Positions 8,252 to 17,140 of a stretch of DNA of 51,281 nucleotides are shown here, in pieces. The stretch comes from Gammaproteobacteria bacterium (GTDB lineage: Bacteria; Pseudomonadota; Gammaproteobacteria; Pseudomonadales; Azotimanducaceae): the NCBI GenBank assembly GCA_018666555.1, contig JABIZD010000086.1:1-51281 (forward strand), in the 5' to 3' direction. The notes under the pieces were generated by a model, which saw only the letters and a program-made list of their open reading frames with translations, was not told where the DNA came from and made no database searches. The first letter of the stretch is position 1, and the number at the start of each line of letters is the position of its first letter. Made by a program: the position numbers and the translations under genes.

Positions 8252-9703
8252 ATGATTGGAATTGGTATAGATTTTGGTACGTCTAATTCAACCGCGGCCT
8301 GCTTTGATGGTAAGGAAGTCCGGTTTGTTGAGCTGGAAGACTTGGCTGAGGTTATGCCGACCGCATTGCACCTGAATCAGGCCTTGGTTACCAAGACAGG
8401 CCTTGCGGCTATCTCCCAGTATATAGAAGAAAACCAGGACAGAATCGTCGAATTCACGCCTGAGATTATTGCCCAGTCTGGATTGCTGACCGAGGAAAAA
8501 AACCCTAACGACTCTGCCAGTAAAGCTGAGATCAGGACAGAGAATGTCTATGGTGCCGCTGTGATTGATAGAGGTTTGCCAGGGCGGTTATTCCGAGGTA
8601 TCAAGCGATTATTGGGCAATCCAGATATAAAACGTCTCATGGTGTTTGACCAACCGTTCAGGTTGGTCGCATTGATTACACCCATCTTTCTGCATATTCG
8701 CGAGAGAATGAAAAAGGTGGCGATAGTAGATCAGCGGAAAGTCGTTGTGGGTCGGCCCATTTTATTTGAAGGATCGCGAGCCGGCGCCAATCAACTGGCT
8801 TTAGCAAGGCTTGCTGAGGCGGCTGATTATGCGGGTTTTGGTGTTGTCCAGTTTTATCCGGAACCATTGGCAGCCACGGTCAGTTATCTGGCGATGGAAG
8901 GTGGCCGCAAGCAGATAACCGAGCAAAACCAAACCCTGACCGAGAAACAAGGCAGGGCAGTGACTTTTGATTTTGGCGGCGGCACTCTGGACATGAGTAT
9001 CGTTCGCTATTGGGGTCGACATTTTGAAGTGCTGGCGACTGCCGGGATAGCCTTGGGTGGAGATCACATTGATCAATTGATTTTCAAAGAGCTGCTTTTC
9101 CCTTTGCTGGGTAAGGGAGAACGCTGGTCCAGAAGGGTCGATGGTAATGTTATTGAAACCGAATTTCCTTTTGAGGAATTTGAAGCTCCGTTGTTGAATT
9201 GGGCTGTCACCTACACGCTTAATCAAAATCAATATCGGGCTAAAATAAGTGATTGTATTAATAAGGGTGGTCCTGCTAGGGAAAAATTTGTTCGTCTGGA
9301 TGAGCTGATTACCCATAACTATAGCTATATCGTTTTTCAGGCAATCAAAAAGGCGAAGGCGATGTTATCTGATTCTGAGCAAACCTATTTGGATATCGCC
9401 GAGTTGGACGTTAGCCTGTTATTCACCAGAGAAAGGTTTGAGTCGTTACTTTCCGGCCAGTTAACCCGTATCGAACAACTGATAGAGGATATAATGCAAA
9501 AGGCACAACTAGGCTATTCTGATATAGATGTGGTGATTCGAACAGGTGGGTCCAGTCAGATAGCATCGGTCAAGCGGCTGCTGGAAAATCGATTCCCAGG
9601 CAGGGTAATCGAGCATGATCCTTTCAGAAGTGTTGCTGCAGGGCTTGCTGTGGCCAGTTATTATAGTTATGACTATGCTGATAAAGAGGCGAGTCATAAC
9701 TAG
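8252..9703 (+). CDS. YegD-like Hsp70-family ATPase lacking a substrate-binding domain
   Basis: About 483 aa. The phosphate-1 motif IDFGTSNS is at the extreme N-terminus, phosphate-2 is FDFGGGTLDMS in the middle, and the adenosine motif RTGGSSQIASV is near the C-terminus. This is the actin/Hsp70 nucleotide-binding fold. DnaK has about 640 aa with a peptide-binding domain; this protein stops after the ATPase core, as YegD-type proteins do. It is cytoplasmic. GTG at 8249 and ATG at 8252 are adjacent; ATG is chosen. A chaperone role is assumed from family; the client is unknown. It follows the CHAT/TolC genes on the same strand but after 262 bp. Confidence 0.88.
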   Translation: MIGIGIDFGTSNSTAACFDGKEVRFVELEDLAEVMPTALHLNQALVTKTGLAAISQYIEENQDRIVEFTPEIIAQSGLLTEEKNPNDSASKAEIRTENVYGAAVIDRGLPGRLFRGIKRLLGNPDIKRLMVFDQPFRLVALITPIFLHIRERMKKVAIVDQRKVVVGRPILFEGSRAGANQLALARLAEAADYAGFGVVQFYPEPLAATVSYLAMEGGRKQITEQNQTLTEKQGRAVTFDFGGGTLDMSIVRYWGRHFEVLATAGIALGGDHIDQLIFKELLFPLLGKGERWSRRVDGNVIETEFPFEEFEAPLLNWAVTYTLNQNQYRAKISDCINKGGPAREKFVRLDELITHNYSYIVFQAIKKAKAMLSDSEQTYLDIAELDVSLLFTRERFESLLSGQLTRIEQLIEDIMQKAQLGYSDIDVVIRTGGSSQIASVKRLLENRFPGRVIEHDPFRSVAAGLAVASYYSYDYADKEASHN

Positions 9704-9837
9704 CTTGCCAAGACTGGAATGCAAATGTGAGCGCAGCACTTGGGTCCCTAGGGCTGATGCCACGGCTCGGCAAGGATTTGGATTATTGTGATAATGTAGC
9801 GCGCGATGACCCGTATAGGGTTTTAACAGGAGTTTTA

Positions 9838-10416
9838 ATGCAGACAGATAATATTGCCCGGGAAATGTTTCCACTGATGGAGTTATCCGAGATTCCAGAG
9901 GATATCGCCTCTCGAATTCTGGAAGTTGAAGAGAAGTCAGGCTTCGTTCCAAATATATTTGTCGTGCTGGCCAGGCGACCTGCTGAGTTCAGGGCTTTTT
10001 TTGCCTATCACGATGCGCTGATGGAAAACCGGTCCGGTAACCTCACCAAGGCCGAAAAAGAGATGATTGTGGTGGCCACCTCGGCTATAAATGATTGCCA
10101 GTATTGTGTCATCGCCCATGGCGCGATCCTGCGTATTCGAGCCAGGAACCCATTAATCGCCGATCAGGTTGCTGTCAATTTCCGAAAAGCAGATCTGTCG
10201 GGCAAGCAAGTTGTAATGCTCAAACTGGCCTGCCGGTTCGCAGAGTCTTCTGGTCAGGTTTCTGAAGATGAAATCCAAGAGGCCAGGGATGCTGGCTGGA
10301 CGGCCGAGGATATTTGGGATATTGGCGCGATTACGGCCTTTTTTGCCATGAGCAACCGGCTCGCGAATATGGCCAGCGTCAAGCCAAATTCAGAATTTTA
10401 TGGTATGGGACGATAA
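9838..10416 (+). CDS. Peroxidase-related / AhpD-like protein (carboxymuconolactone decarboxylase fold)
   Basis: 192 aa from ATG 9838, which has AGGAG five bases upstream (9828-9832); the frame is open further upstream but without a comparable site. The AhpD core motif is clear: C87-x-x-C90 with H94 (CQYCVIAH). Members of the peroxidase-related branch use the dithiol to reduce hydroperoxides. A GAM-like C-terminal tail (NRLANMASVKPNSEFYGMGR) is typical of this branch. It precedes an alpha/beta hydrolase with a 55-bp gap and a good ribosome site, so co-transcription is likely. The reductant is unknown. Confidence 0.9.
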   Translation: MQTDNIAREMFPLMELSEIPEDIASRILEVEEKSGFVPNIFVVLARRPAEFRAFFAYHDALMENRSGNLTKAEKEMIVVATSAINDCQYCVIAHGAILRIRARNPLIADQVAVNFRKADLSGKQVVMLKLACRFAESSGQVSEDEIQEARDAGWTAEDIWDIGAITAFFAMSNRLANMASVKPNSEFYGMGR

Positions 10417-10471
10417 AGCTTGTCTGCATACGGGCTGGGCCCGGGTTTGATTTATTCTTACAGGAGGTAGG

Positions 10472-11362
10472 GTGGCAAGGCATCATCAAATCAGCAGCGC
10501 TGATTGTCGGTTAAACGTCTGGACCATCGGCCCAGAGGATGGTGAACCGTTCGTTTTATTACATGGTATGAAAGATCATAGTGGTGGCCTGGTTCATATA
10601 GCGCAGGCCTTTCCTGGATGTCGCGTCATTATCCCGGATTTGCGGGGGCGTGGTAGGAGCGATCATCCTGGCTGTTATACCATGAGTTACTTTCTTTCTG
10701 ACTTAATGCAGGTTTTTGAATATTTTGACGTAAAAAAATCTACGCTACTGGGGCATAGTCTGGGAGGACACATCGTCTGCTGGTTTGCTGCTTTGTATCC
10801 AGATCTAGTCGAAAAACTGATTATCGTTGATGGTTTCGGGCCACCTAGGTCCAGAGAAGGTGATGATCAACAGGTTTTTCTACAGCGACATCGACAACAG
10901 GTGGCGATGCTTAAATCACTCAACTCTGCGGGCAGGAGTATGTCGGGCTTTGCAGAAGCATTAAATCGCTTTCAGCAGCATAACTCCAAATTGGATCATG
11001 TCATTGCCAGTCGTATCGTTGAAGAGGGGATTCGTGAACTTGAAGGTGGTCGAGTGACCTGGCGCTGGGATCCACGGGTAGATATGGTATGGAGTACTTT
11101 TTCCCACACTGACAGTGAGGGTCTGTACCAACAGATAAGGTGTCCGACCCTGGTGATAACTGGATCCGAGGGACTAGCCTACTGGAGTTTCAAAAATAAT
11201 CGTTTGAAAGACGAACAGGCCTGGTATAAATCAGAGCTTAACAGGCGAGTCACTCTGTTTGAGGATGCTACACACGTAGAGATAAATGGTGCTGGCCACA
11301 TGGTTCAATTTGATAAGCCAAGCGAGCTTATTGCTACCGTAAGTGATTTTCTGCAGGCTTGA
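10472..11362 (+). CDS. Alpha/beta hydrolase
   Basis: 296 aa with the alpha/beta-hydrolase fold: oxyanion HG at 31-32, the nucleophile elbow GHSLGG with S96, and the catalytic histidine at H276 (GAGHMVQ). The start is GTG at 10472, decided by a full AGGAGG four bases upstream (10462-10467). It would hydrolyse an ester or similar bond; the sequence does not show which. It converges on the RND permease gene with only seven bases between the two stop codons. The preceding AhpD-like gene is probably in the same transcript. Confidence 0.9.
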   Translation: MARHHQISSADCRLNVWTIGPEDGEPFVLLHGMKDHSGGLVHIAQAFPGCRVIIPDLRGRGRSDHPGCYTMSYFLSDLMQVFEYFDVKKSTLLGHSLGGHIVCWFAALYPDLVEKLIIVDGFGPPRSREGDDQQVFLQRHRQQVAMLKSLNSAGRSMSGFAEALNRFQQHNSKLDHVIASRIVEEGIRELEGGRVTWRWDPRVDMVWSTFSHTDSEGLYQQIRCPTLVITGSEGLAYWSFKNNRLKDEQAWYKSELNRRVTLFEDATHVEINGAGHMVQFDKPSELIATVSDFLQA

Positions 11363-11369
11363 AATAGAT

Positions 11370-14300
11370 CTAACTGAGGCCTTTTGCTTCGGGCTCTGGC
11401 ATTGCAATGGTAGCGGTTTCTGGCTCTTCTTCGAATAGGTCCTGACCAAAAATCCAGGTCATAGTTTTGTTCACCTGGATTAACAGATCATCGAGCATTA
11501 GATACAGGCTAGGGACGAGAAGCAGGGTGATGACTGTTGCAAAAAGGACCCCAAAGGCCAGCGAAATCGCCATTGGGATAAACATGAATGTTTCCGGATC
11601 GTTATTGGTCATTAATGGAATAAGTCCAACGAAAGTCGTAGCTGAAGTTAACATAATGGGTCTAAAGCGAATGGTGCCGGCCCTGCTTACCGCCTCAAAT
11701 ATAGGCACACCGGATCTGCGCTGCCGATTGATGTTATCGACTAGCACCAGCGATGCATTTACGACGATGCCTGACAAAGCAATAATTCCCAGCAAGGAGA
11801 AGAAAACCAACGGCCAGCCCATTATATAGTGGCCGATAATGGCGCCAACAGCCCCAAATGGAATCACGCTCATTATCACCAGGGGTTGGAGATACGATTT
11901 AAGTGGTACCGCCAATAGGGCGAAAATAATTAGCAGAGCCAGTGGCACAGTACCGAAGATGCCGCCAATAGCTTTGGTTCGTTCTAACTGTTCTCCGTCG
12001 AGGGTATAGCGAACGCCGGGAAATTGACTGTTTTTGCACATATTCTTTGAGTCGGAAAGGCTTGTATTGTCCTCACAGATGCTGGCTTGTAGAGCGCTGA
12101 ATACTGCTTCAGGTGTGATAACAGTGCGATTGACATCACCTCTTACAGATATGATACGTTGCTGGTTCTGTCGCTGTATGGACGAATAACTGTTTCCATA
12201 GGTTACTTCAGCGACGCTGGCAAAGGGAACCTCACTGCCGTCACTACTGCGGATATACATATCCTCCAGATTACTTAAAGAGCGTCTTTCGCTCTCCGGA
12301 TATCGAACCATTACTTTTAAATCATCTGTACCGCGTTGAATTCTTTGCGCCTCTTCACCATAGAAGGCCTGCCTGACTTGCTGCGCCAGGTCCCTCAGAG
12401 TGAGTCCAAGTGCCTTCGCCTCGGGCAGTATATCAAGCTGAATTTCCTGTTTTCCGGCACGAAATGAATCTGATAGATCCAGTACGCCAGGAAACCGCGA
12501 CAACTCCGTGCGCAGATGAAGAGCCGCTCGTTTTAATTCTTCGACATCACGGCCTCTTAATTGTAAGGCAACGGGATCACCTGCTGTAAAGGAATCGGCG
12601 GTAAATTGAAGGTCCAGGGCATCGGGAATAGCGCCGCTAAGGACCCGCCAGCGTTGTGCTATGGTATTGGAAGGCCAGCCAGGCCTTTCTTCCATGGGAG
12701 CCAGGTCCAGCACCAGTTCAGCTAAGTGACTACCGCCACTTGAGCCGATCCGGGGTGGACCGTTTTCTTTGGCAGCGTTGGAACCGATAGATACAAATAT
12801 GTGTTTTATCGGATTTTCAAAACCATCGTTTACTAAATCAGCGGTTATTTCTCGGCGCAGTTGCTTTGCCGCTTCCTCTAACTGTTCGGCGCCCTGTTCA
12901 GTGAGTTCAACGTTGATACCCTCTGGCATAATCAAGGTCGCATAGACGCGATCTCCTTCGACTGCCGGGAAAAATTGGAATATAACTCTGCCGCTGATAA
13001 CCAGAGCTAAAGCCAGTACTAGTATGGATGTGCCCACTGCCCAGGTTATCCAGCGCCATTCAAGCGTTTTTACAAGAAAGGGTTGGTACCGTTTTTCGGC
13101 GAAATTCTCGAGAGATTTTGCGATGCTGCCCTGAAACTCGATCCACCAGCGGACAAAGCCAAAGTCAGTAAATGCCAGTGGACCTTTGGTGACCCTGTGG
13201 GAAATATGTGCTGGAAGTATCAGCATACATTCAACGATGCTGAATACCAGGCAAATCACCACAACCCAGCCTATTAGAGAAAAGAACTGGCCCATGCGGC
13301 CATCGACTATGAGAATCGGCAGGAATGCGGCAATGGTTGTTAATACACCGAATATAACTGGCACAATGACCTCTGATGTCCCCGCTATAGCGGCTTGTCG
13401 CTTAGTCGGCTGCAGACTTTCGTGCGCAAATATGCGTTCTCCGACGACGATCGCATCATCAACTACGATACCTAATACTAGAATGAAAGAAAGAACTGTC
13501 AGTGAAGAAATGTTTAGTCCTGCTGCGGGGAATACCCAGATTGCTCCAAGAACGGCGACCGGTATACCAAAAGCAACCCATACAGCGACCTTGAATCGCA
13601 AGAATAAGGTGAGGATCAGGAGTACCAGTATGAGGCCGGTGACCGCATTTTTGCTCAACGCGCCGATTCTTCGGTTAAGGGCTACGGATTCGTCTATCCA
13701 TACTGTCATGTCGATACCCGCTGGAAGGCTGGGGCGCTTATCGATAATGTACTTTTTAACCGCCTCAGATGACGTAATAGTGTCTTCATCGCCGACGCGG
13801 TAAACGGTAACGGTAACAGCGCGCTCACCGTCAAATTTAGCTTGTAGATACCCCTCCTGAAAAGCATCTCGTACCGTTGCGATATCACCCAATGTTAATT
13901 TGCTACCATCGGATCTTGTTAAAATTTCAATTTGTTCGAACTCGTAGCCGCGGTAAGCTTGGCCCTGGCTGCGCACTAAGACCTCGCCACCCGCGGTTTT
14001 AATTGAGCCACCCGGCATGTCCAGAGAGGAGGCTCGAATCGCTGAGGCAATGGCGGTCATAGTCAGATTATATTGCCTTAGAATCTGCTCACTCACTTCA
14101 ATTGATATCTCCCAGGGACGAGCATAGTTTGACGAAACCTGCGAGATCCCGTCTAAACCAGCAATATCATCGCGAATTTCTTCGGCCAGATACTTTAACG
14201 TCGTCTCATCTGCTTTTCCGGATATCACCACTGAAATGGTCTGCCCTCTGAACTGGAGGGATGAAATAATCGGTTTTTCGGTTTCAACCGGGAAGGTGCT

Positions 14301-14648
14301 GATACCGTCAACTAGACCCTTGACTTCGTTCAGTGCAAGGGTCATGTCAGTCTCGGATGCCAATTCAATAAAGACGCTGCATACGCCTTCATTGGAGATG
14401 GATTGCATTCTGTCGATGCCCTCTATGCCCTCGATAGCTTCTTCTATGCGGATGCACACAGCTTTTTCCACCTCAGCTGGAGCAGCACCAAGGTAGGGCA
14501 CATTTATGGTGATGATGCCCGGCTCAATATTCGGGAACTCTTCCTTGTGCATGGAGAGAAGTGAGACAAAACCACCCACCAGCATTATCAGCATGAGTAG
14601 ATTGGCGGCAACAGGGTTGTCTACAAACCAGGTACTAGCATTTTTCAT
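11370..14648 (-). CDS. RND efflux permease, HAE1/AcrB family
   Basis: 1092 aa inner-membrane proton antiporter subunit, slightly longer than AcrB (about 1050). The N-terminal TM1 is followed by a periplasmic porter domain, TM2-6 from about residue 335, a second porter domain and a C-terminal TM block. The proton-relay pair D397-D398 is in TM4 (VVDDAIVVGE). The TM10 segment reads GIVVNASLVLVDN, without the AcrB lysine at that position, as in some other HAE1 branches. The gene begins eight bases after the adaptor gene stop, so they form one operon. It would expel hydrophobic compounds through an outer-membrane channel; none is adjacent, and the TolC-like gene at 6709 is a candidate. Confidence 0.95.
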   Translation of the reverse strand: MKNASTWFVDNPVAANLLMLIMLVGGFVSLLSMHKEEFPNIEPGIITINVPYLGAAPAEVEKAVCIRIEEAIEGIEGIDRMQSISNEGVCSVFIELASETDMTLALNEVKGLVDGISTFPVETEKPIISSLQFRGQTISVVISGKADETTLKYLAEEIRDDIAGLDGISQVSSNYARPWEISIEVSEQILRQYNLTMTAIASAIRASSLDMPGGSIKTAGGEVLVRSQGQAYRGYEFEQIEILTRSDGSKLTLGDIATVRDAFQEGYLQAKFDGERAVTVTVYRVGDEDTITSSEAVKKYIIDKRPSLPAGIDMTVWIDESVALNRRIGALSKNAVTGLILVLLILTLFLRFKVAVWVAFGIPVAVLGAIWVFPAAGLNISSLTVLSFILVLGIVVDDAIVVGERIFAHESLQPTKRQAAIAGTSEVIVPVIFGVLTTIAAFLPILIVDGRMGQFFSLIGWVVVICLVFSIVECMLILPAHISHRVTKGPLAFTDFGFVRWWIEFQGSIAKSLENFAEKRYQPFLVKTLEWRWITWAVGTSILVLALALVISGRVIFQFFPAVEGDRVYATLIMPEGINVELTEQGAEQLEEAAKQLRREITADLVNDGFENPIKHIFVSIGSNAAKENGPPRIGSSGGSHLAELVLDLAPMEERPGWPSNTIAQRWRVLSGAIPDALDLQFTADSFTAGDPVALQLRGRDVEELKRAALHLRTELSRFPGVLDLSDSFRAGKQEIQLDILPEAKALGLTLRDLAQQVRQAFYGEEAQRIQRGTDDLKVMVRYPESERRSLSNLEDMYIRSSDGSEVPFASVAEVTYGNSYSSIQRQNQQRIISVRGDVNRTVITPEAVFSALQASICEDNTSLSDSKNMCKNSQFPGVRYTLDGEQLERTKAIGGIFGTVPLALLIIFALLAVPLKSYLQPLVIMSVIPFGAVGAIIGHYIMGWPLVFFSLLGIIALSGIVVNASLVLVDNINRQRRSGVPIFEAVSRAGTIRFRPIMLTSATTFVGLIPLMTNNDPETFMFIPMAISLAFGVLFATVITLLLVPSLYLMLDDLLIQVNKTMTWIFGQDLFEEEPETATIAMPEPEAKGLS

Positions 14649-14656
14649 GACGCAAT

Positions 14657-15826
14657 CTAACCCTTTCCAACCGGTGTCATTAGATTCGGCGTCACTTGCA
14701 TGCCGTCGGTGACGGACTGGATAGGCGAAATATTGACCCGTTCGCCTTCATTCAGACCTGAACTGATGATGATGTTGTCTTTTTCAAAACGCAGTACGTC
14801 AACATCACGAAATCGAAGTTGATTATGTTGATCTACAATGAGCACCTGGTTCTGGTTACGGATAGCTGCTCTGGGTAGGCGAAAAATGTTATCTATATCT
14901 TTTCCTTTGATGATCGCAGAAACAAATAGCCCGATCTGTAATGGCGGTTGATCACTTTGTGGATCATTTTGGACTCGAGCGACGACGGTTGTCATTCTGC
15001 TTTTTGAATCTATCTCAGACTCGGTTCTGGCGACTGTTCCCAACCACTGGTAAACCTGGCCTGCATAAGAGGTCGACAGGATTACCACGGGTGCCTGTTG
15101 CGTGCTTAGCTCGCCGCGAAACCCCATAGGCAGGTCAAGGTAGGCCAGTTGGCTGTCCATGACGGGTAATCGTACCTCGACCGACTGACTGTCATAGATT
15201 GAGGCGATGGTCATGCCTTTCTGGACATATTGACCGACATCAATTCGTTTTGTCCGGACAAACCCAGTATAAGGCGCTTTTAGTTGAGTCCTGGCAAGGT
15301 CCCGTTGAGCCTGTTCAAGGCTGATCCTGGCTTCGGTTTTGGTGGCACGGGCAATTCGTTGACTGCGTAGCGATGTCTCTAGAGAAGACTGGCTCGTTAA
15401 CCTGTCCCTTACCAGGGTTTGCATACGCTTCAATTCAAAATTTGCGTGTTCATATTCAGCGTCTGCTCGTTCCAGTCTTGCTCTGGATAATTGCACTTGG
15501 GCTCGATGATCGGTGTCATCAAGAGTCACCAGGACGTCACCTTGATTAAAAAAACCGCCGGGTGCGAGACTCGAAGCAATCCATTTTACTCGACCACTTA
15601 CTTCGGGAATAAGCTCGCTCTGAATATGCGGTAAGACCGTGCCTTGAGATCTAACTTCCATTTGCAGGGATTGTTTTTTGACTTCGATCACACGGATGGT
15701 CGTTGATATTTGTTCCGGCGTTATTTGCGGCGGAACAGGACGTGTCCACACTAGTTGGACAGCGCCAACAGCGGCAACCATTAAAATGACTATCGTGACT
15801 ATTGTCTTGATCAAAGTACTACTCAT
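14657..15826 (-). CDS. RND efflux periplasmic adaptor (MFP/HlyD family)
   Basis: 389 aa. An N-terminal hydrophobic segment anchors or exports it. A lipoyl-like half motif, alpha-helical hairpin (about 110-170) and second lipoyl half (APYTGFVRTKRIDVGQYVQKG) follow, then a beta-barrel and membrane-proximal domain. This is the adaptor that links the RND permease to an outer-membrane channel. It lies between the GntR-type regulator (32 bp upstream) and the permease (eight bp downstream), all on minus, so the three are very likely co-transcribed. Confidence 0.93.
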   Translation of the reverse strand: MSSTLIKTIVTIVILMVAAVGAVQLVWTRPVPPQITPEQISTTIRVIEVKKQSLQMEVRSQGTVLPHIQSELIPEVSGRVKWIASSLAPGGFFNQGDVLVTLDDTDHRAQVQLSRARLERADAEYEHANFELKRMQTLVRDRLTSQSSLETSLRSQRIARATKTEARISLEQAQRDLARTQLKAPYTGFVRTKRIDVGQYVQKGMTIASIYDSQSVEVRLPVMDSQLAYLDLPMGFRGELSTQQAPVVILSTSYAGQVYQWLGTVARTESEIDSKSRMTTVVARVQNDPQSDQPPLQIGLFVSAIIKGKDIDNIFRLPRAAIRNQNQVLIVDQHNQLRFRDVDVLRFEKDNIIISSGLNEGERVNISPIQSVTDGMQVTPNLMTPVGKG

Positions 15827-15858
15827 ATATACTGCCTACTATTCTCGATAGATATCTG

Positions 15859-16545
15859 TTATTTGGCTTGGCTTTGTTCGAGGCGGAGACCCCGAAGATA
15901 ATCAAAATACGCCAGCACACTGATTGCCGCAGCATCACCATTGCTGGTCTCAATTGCGTTAGCTAAATTTTCTAGCAGGTCTTTTAACGCCTGGTCTTTG
16001 CGCAGTCCCGGCCTGTCCTGGCTTGAGCCGCCCCGGCCCAGGAATTGAGTCTTGAGTCCATTGGTGATCAGCCTGACAACCAGGTTCTGATTAATGCTGA
16101 GGAATTGTTGGCCTAGCTGCCGCCAGTGTGATTCTGTCATGGTTTTTTCATTTCGCAGTTTAGCCAGGAATTGCGTTAGCTCTGCGATTTGTTCGGGTGT
16201 CGCCTTATTAATCGCTGTTCGGGCTGAAAGGGATAGCATGGAGCCAAACACCTCAAGAACATTGGCTATAAGATAAGGTTCAATGGTTTTATCAAGGTCC
16301 ATTAAATGACTGAGCACGCCCAGGGTTGCTTCCTCTATCGGCAACACTCTGACTCCGCCTGGTTGAACATGAGCGATGCCGAGTTGTTCGACAACCTTGA
16401 TCGCCTCTCTTACCGTACCGCGATTAGTACAGAATCTAACCGAAAGGTCTCGTTCTGAGGGAAGTCTCTCACCCGGTCTGTATTGGCCGAGCAGAATCTC
16501 GTCTCGGAGTGTATTTGCGATTTCAGTTGTTTTATGAGTCGTCAT
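15859..16545 (-). CDS. GntR/FadR-family transcriptional regulator
   Basis: 228 aa. Residues 1-70 are a GntR winged helix: LRDEILLGQYRPGERLPSERDL with a recognition helix around NRGTVREAIK. The all-helical C-terminal part (about 80-220) fits a FadR/FCD-type ligand domain. It is the first gene of an efflux operon. Upstream, at 16633-16699, are five copies of the TGGT-N3-ACCA pattern that FadR-subfamily proteins bind, so autoregulation and control of the pump are the natural inference. GntR control of an RND pump is less usual than TetR or MarR. The ligand is unknown; a fatty acyl or other carboxylate would be typical of the family. Confidence 0.9.
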   Translation of the reverse strand: MTTHKTTEIANTLRDEILLGQYRPGERLPSERDLSVRFCTNRGTVREAIKVVEQLGIAHVQPGGVRVLPIEEATLGVLSHLMDLDKTIEPYLIANVLEVFGSMLSLSARTAINKATPEQIAELTQFLAKLRNEKTMTESHWRQLGQQFLSINQNLVVRLITNGLKTQFLGRGGSSQDRPGLRKDQALKDLLENLANAIETSNGDAAAISVLAYFDYLRGLRLEQSQAK

Positions 16546-16632
16546 AGCATATCAGCCTTGTGCCTGTCTGCTGTATCGTTGAGTCATTGTTTGTTCTAAA
16601 TCCAGCGTCTTAAAACAAGGCGCTGATACTTT

Positions 16633-16699
16633 TGGTTAGACCATTTTGGCCTTACCAATGTGGCTAGACCATTTTGGTCCTACCATTTTGGTCCTACCA
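16633..16699. promoter_or_regulatory. Five-site FadR-type operator array with 14-bp period
   Basis: Sites begin at 16633, 16647, 16661, 16675 and 16689, each exactly 14 bp apart: TGGTTAGACCA, TGGCCTTACCA, TGGCTAGACCA, TGGTCCTACCA, TGGTCCTACCA. All match the FadR-subfamily consensus TGGT-N3-ACCA with at most one change (C for the fourth base in the second and third). The 3-bp linkers are TTT or a variant. The array is 88 bp upstream of the GntR/FadR-type regulator and about 440 bp upstream of the divergent flavoenzyme genes. Binding by the neighbour is inference. Confidence 0.85.
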
Positions 16700-17140
16700 A
16701 AAGCGAATGATACCGATCTGCGCCAGAATATCAACTGGAATTTTGCGACCTAGAATACGGATTTTGGATAATGGATCAAAGATGCTGTTTAGGCTCTCTG
16801 CAGGAGAGGGACCGGTATGGCATACGTGCCTGAATCAAATGAATAACCTTGGATTTCCCTGCTAAGGGTTGCTGGCCTTGATTACTGCGATGCTATATTG
16901 ATTGTTTGATAGCTGACGGCTGAGTCAGGAGAGCCAGGCTTAGTTCCGGTTAGCCTCTATGATGCTTCTCCACGATTTACCTGGCAGACCTGCACTGCAA
17001 TAATGGATTGAGGCGGGGCTAAAACGCATGACTAATTTTCTATCCAGAATCACTGACGATATGGTGTCACTGCCAGCGAGTGGATATACTTCTGGCTTGA
17101 AGGATGTTTTCTAATTGTGGGAACTTATGATGGATATGAA
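16700..17140. other. Long divergent intergenic region
   Basis: About 440 bases between the operator array and the flavoenzyme cluster. A short frame at 16674-16865 has no recognisable protein and runs through the operator array, so it is not called. A small CTCTC/GAGAG hairpin is at 16794-16808. No clear promoter, tRNA or terminator was found. Confidence 0.4.

Noticed and set aside
8801-9316. 171-aa frame opposite the Hsp70-like gene
   Set aside because: It is antisense to conserved ATPase motifs and has no features of its own.
10431-10443. Terminator between the AhpD-like gene and hydrolase
   Set aside because: CGGGC/GCCCG has only five pairs and a poor T-run; the strong ribosome site downstream suggests co-transcription.
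13186-13803. 205-aa frame opposite the RND permease
   Set aside because: It is a shadow of the conserved permease reading frame; its composition shows no domain.
16674-16865. 63-aa plus-strand frame
   Set aside because: It runs through the operator repeats and has no recognisable protein features or ribosome site.
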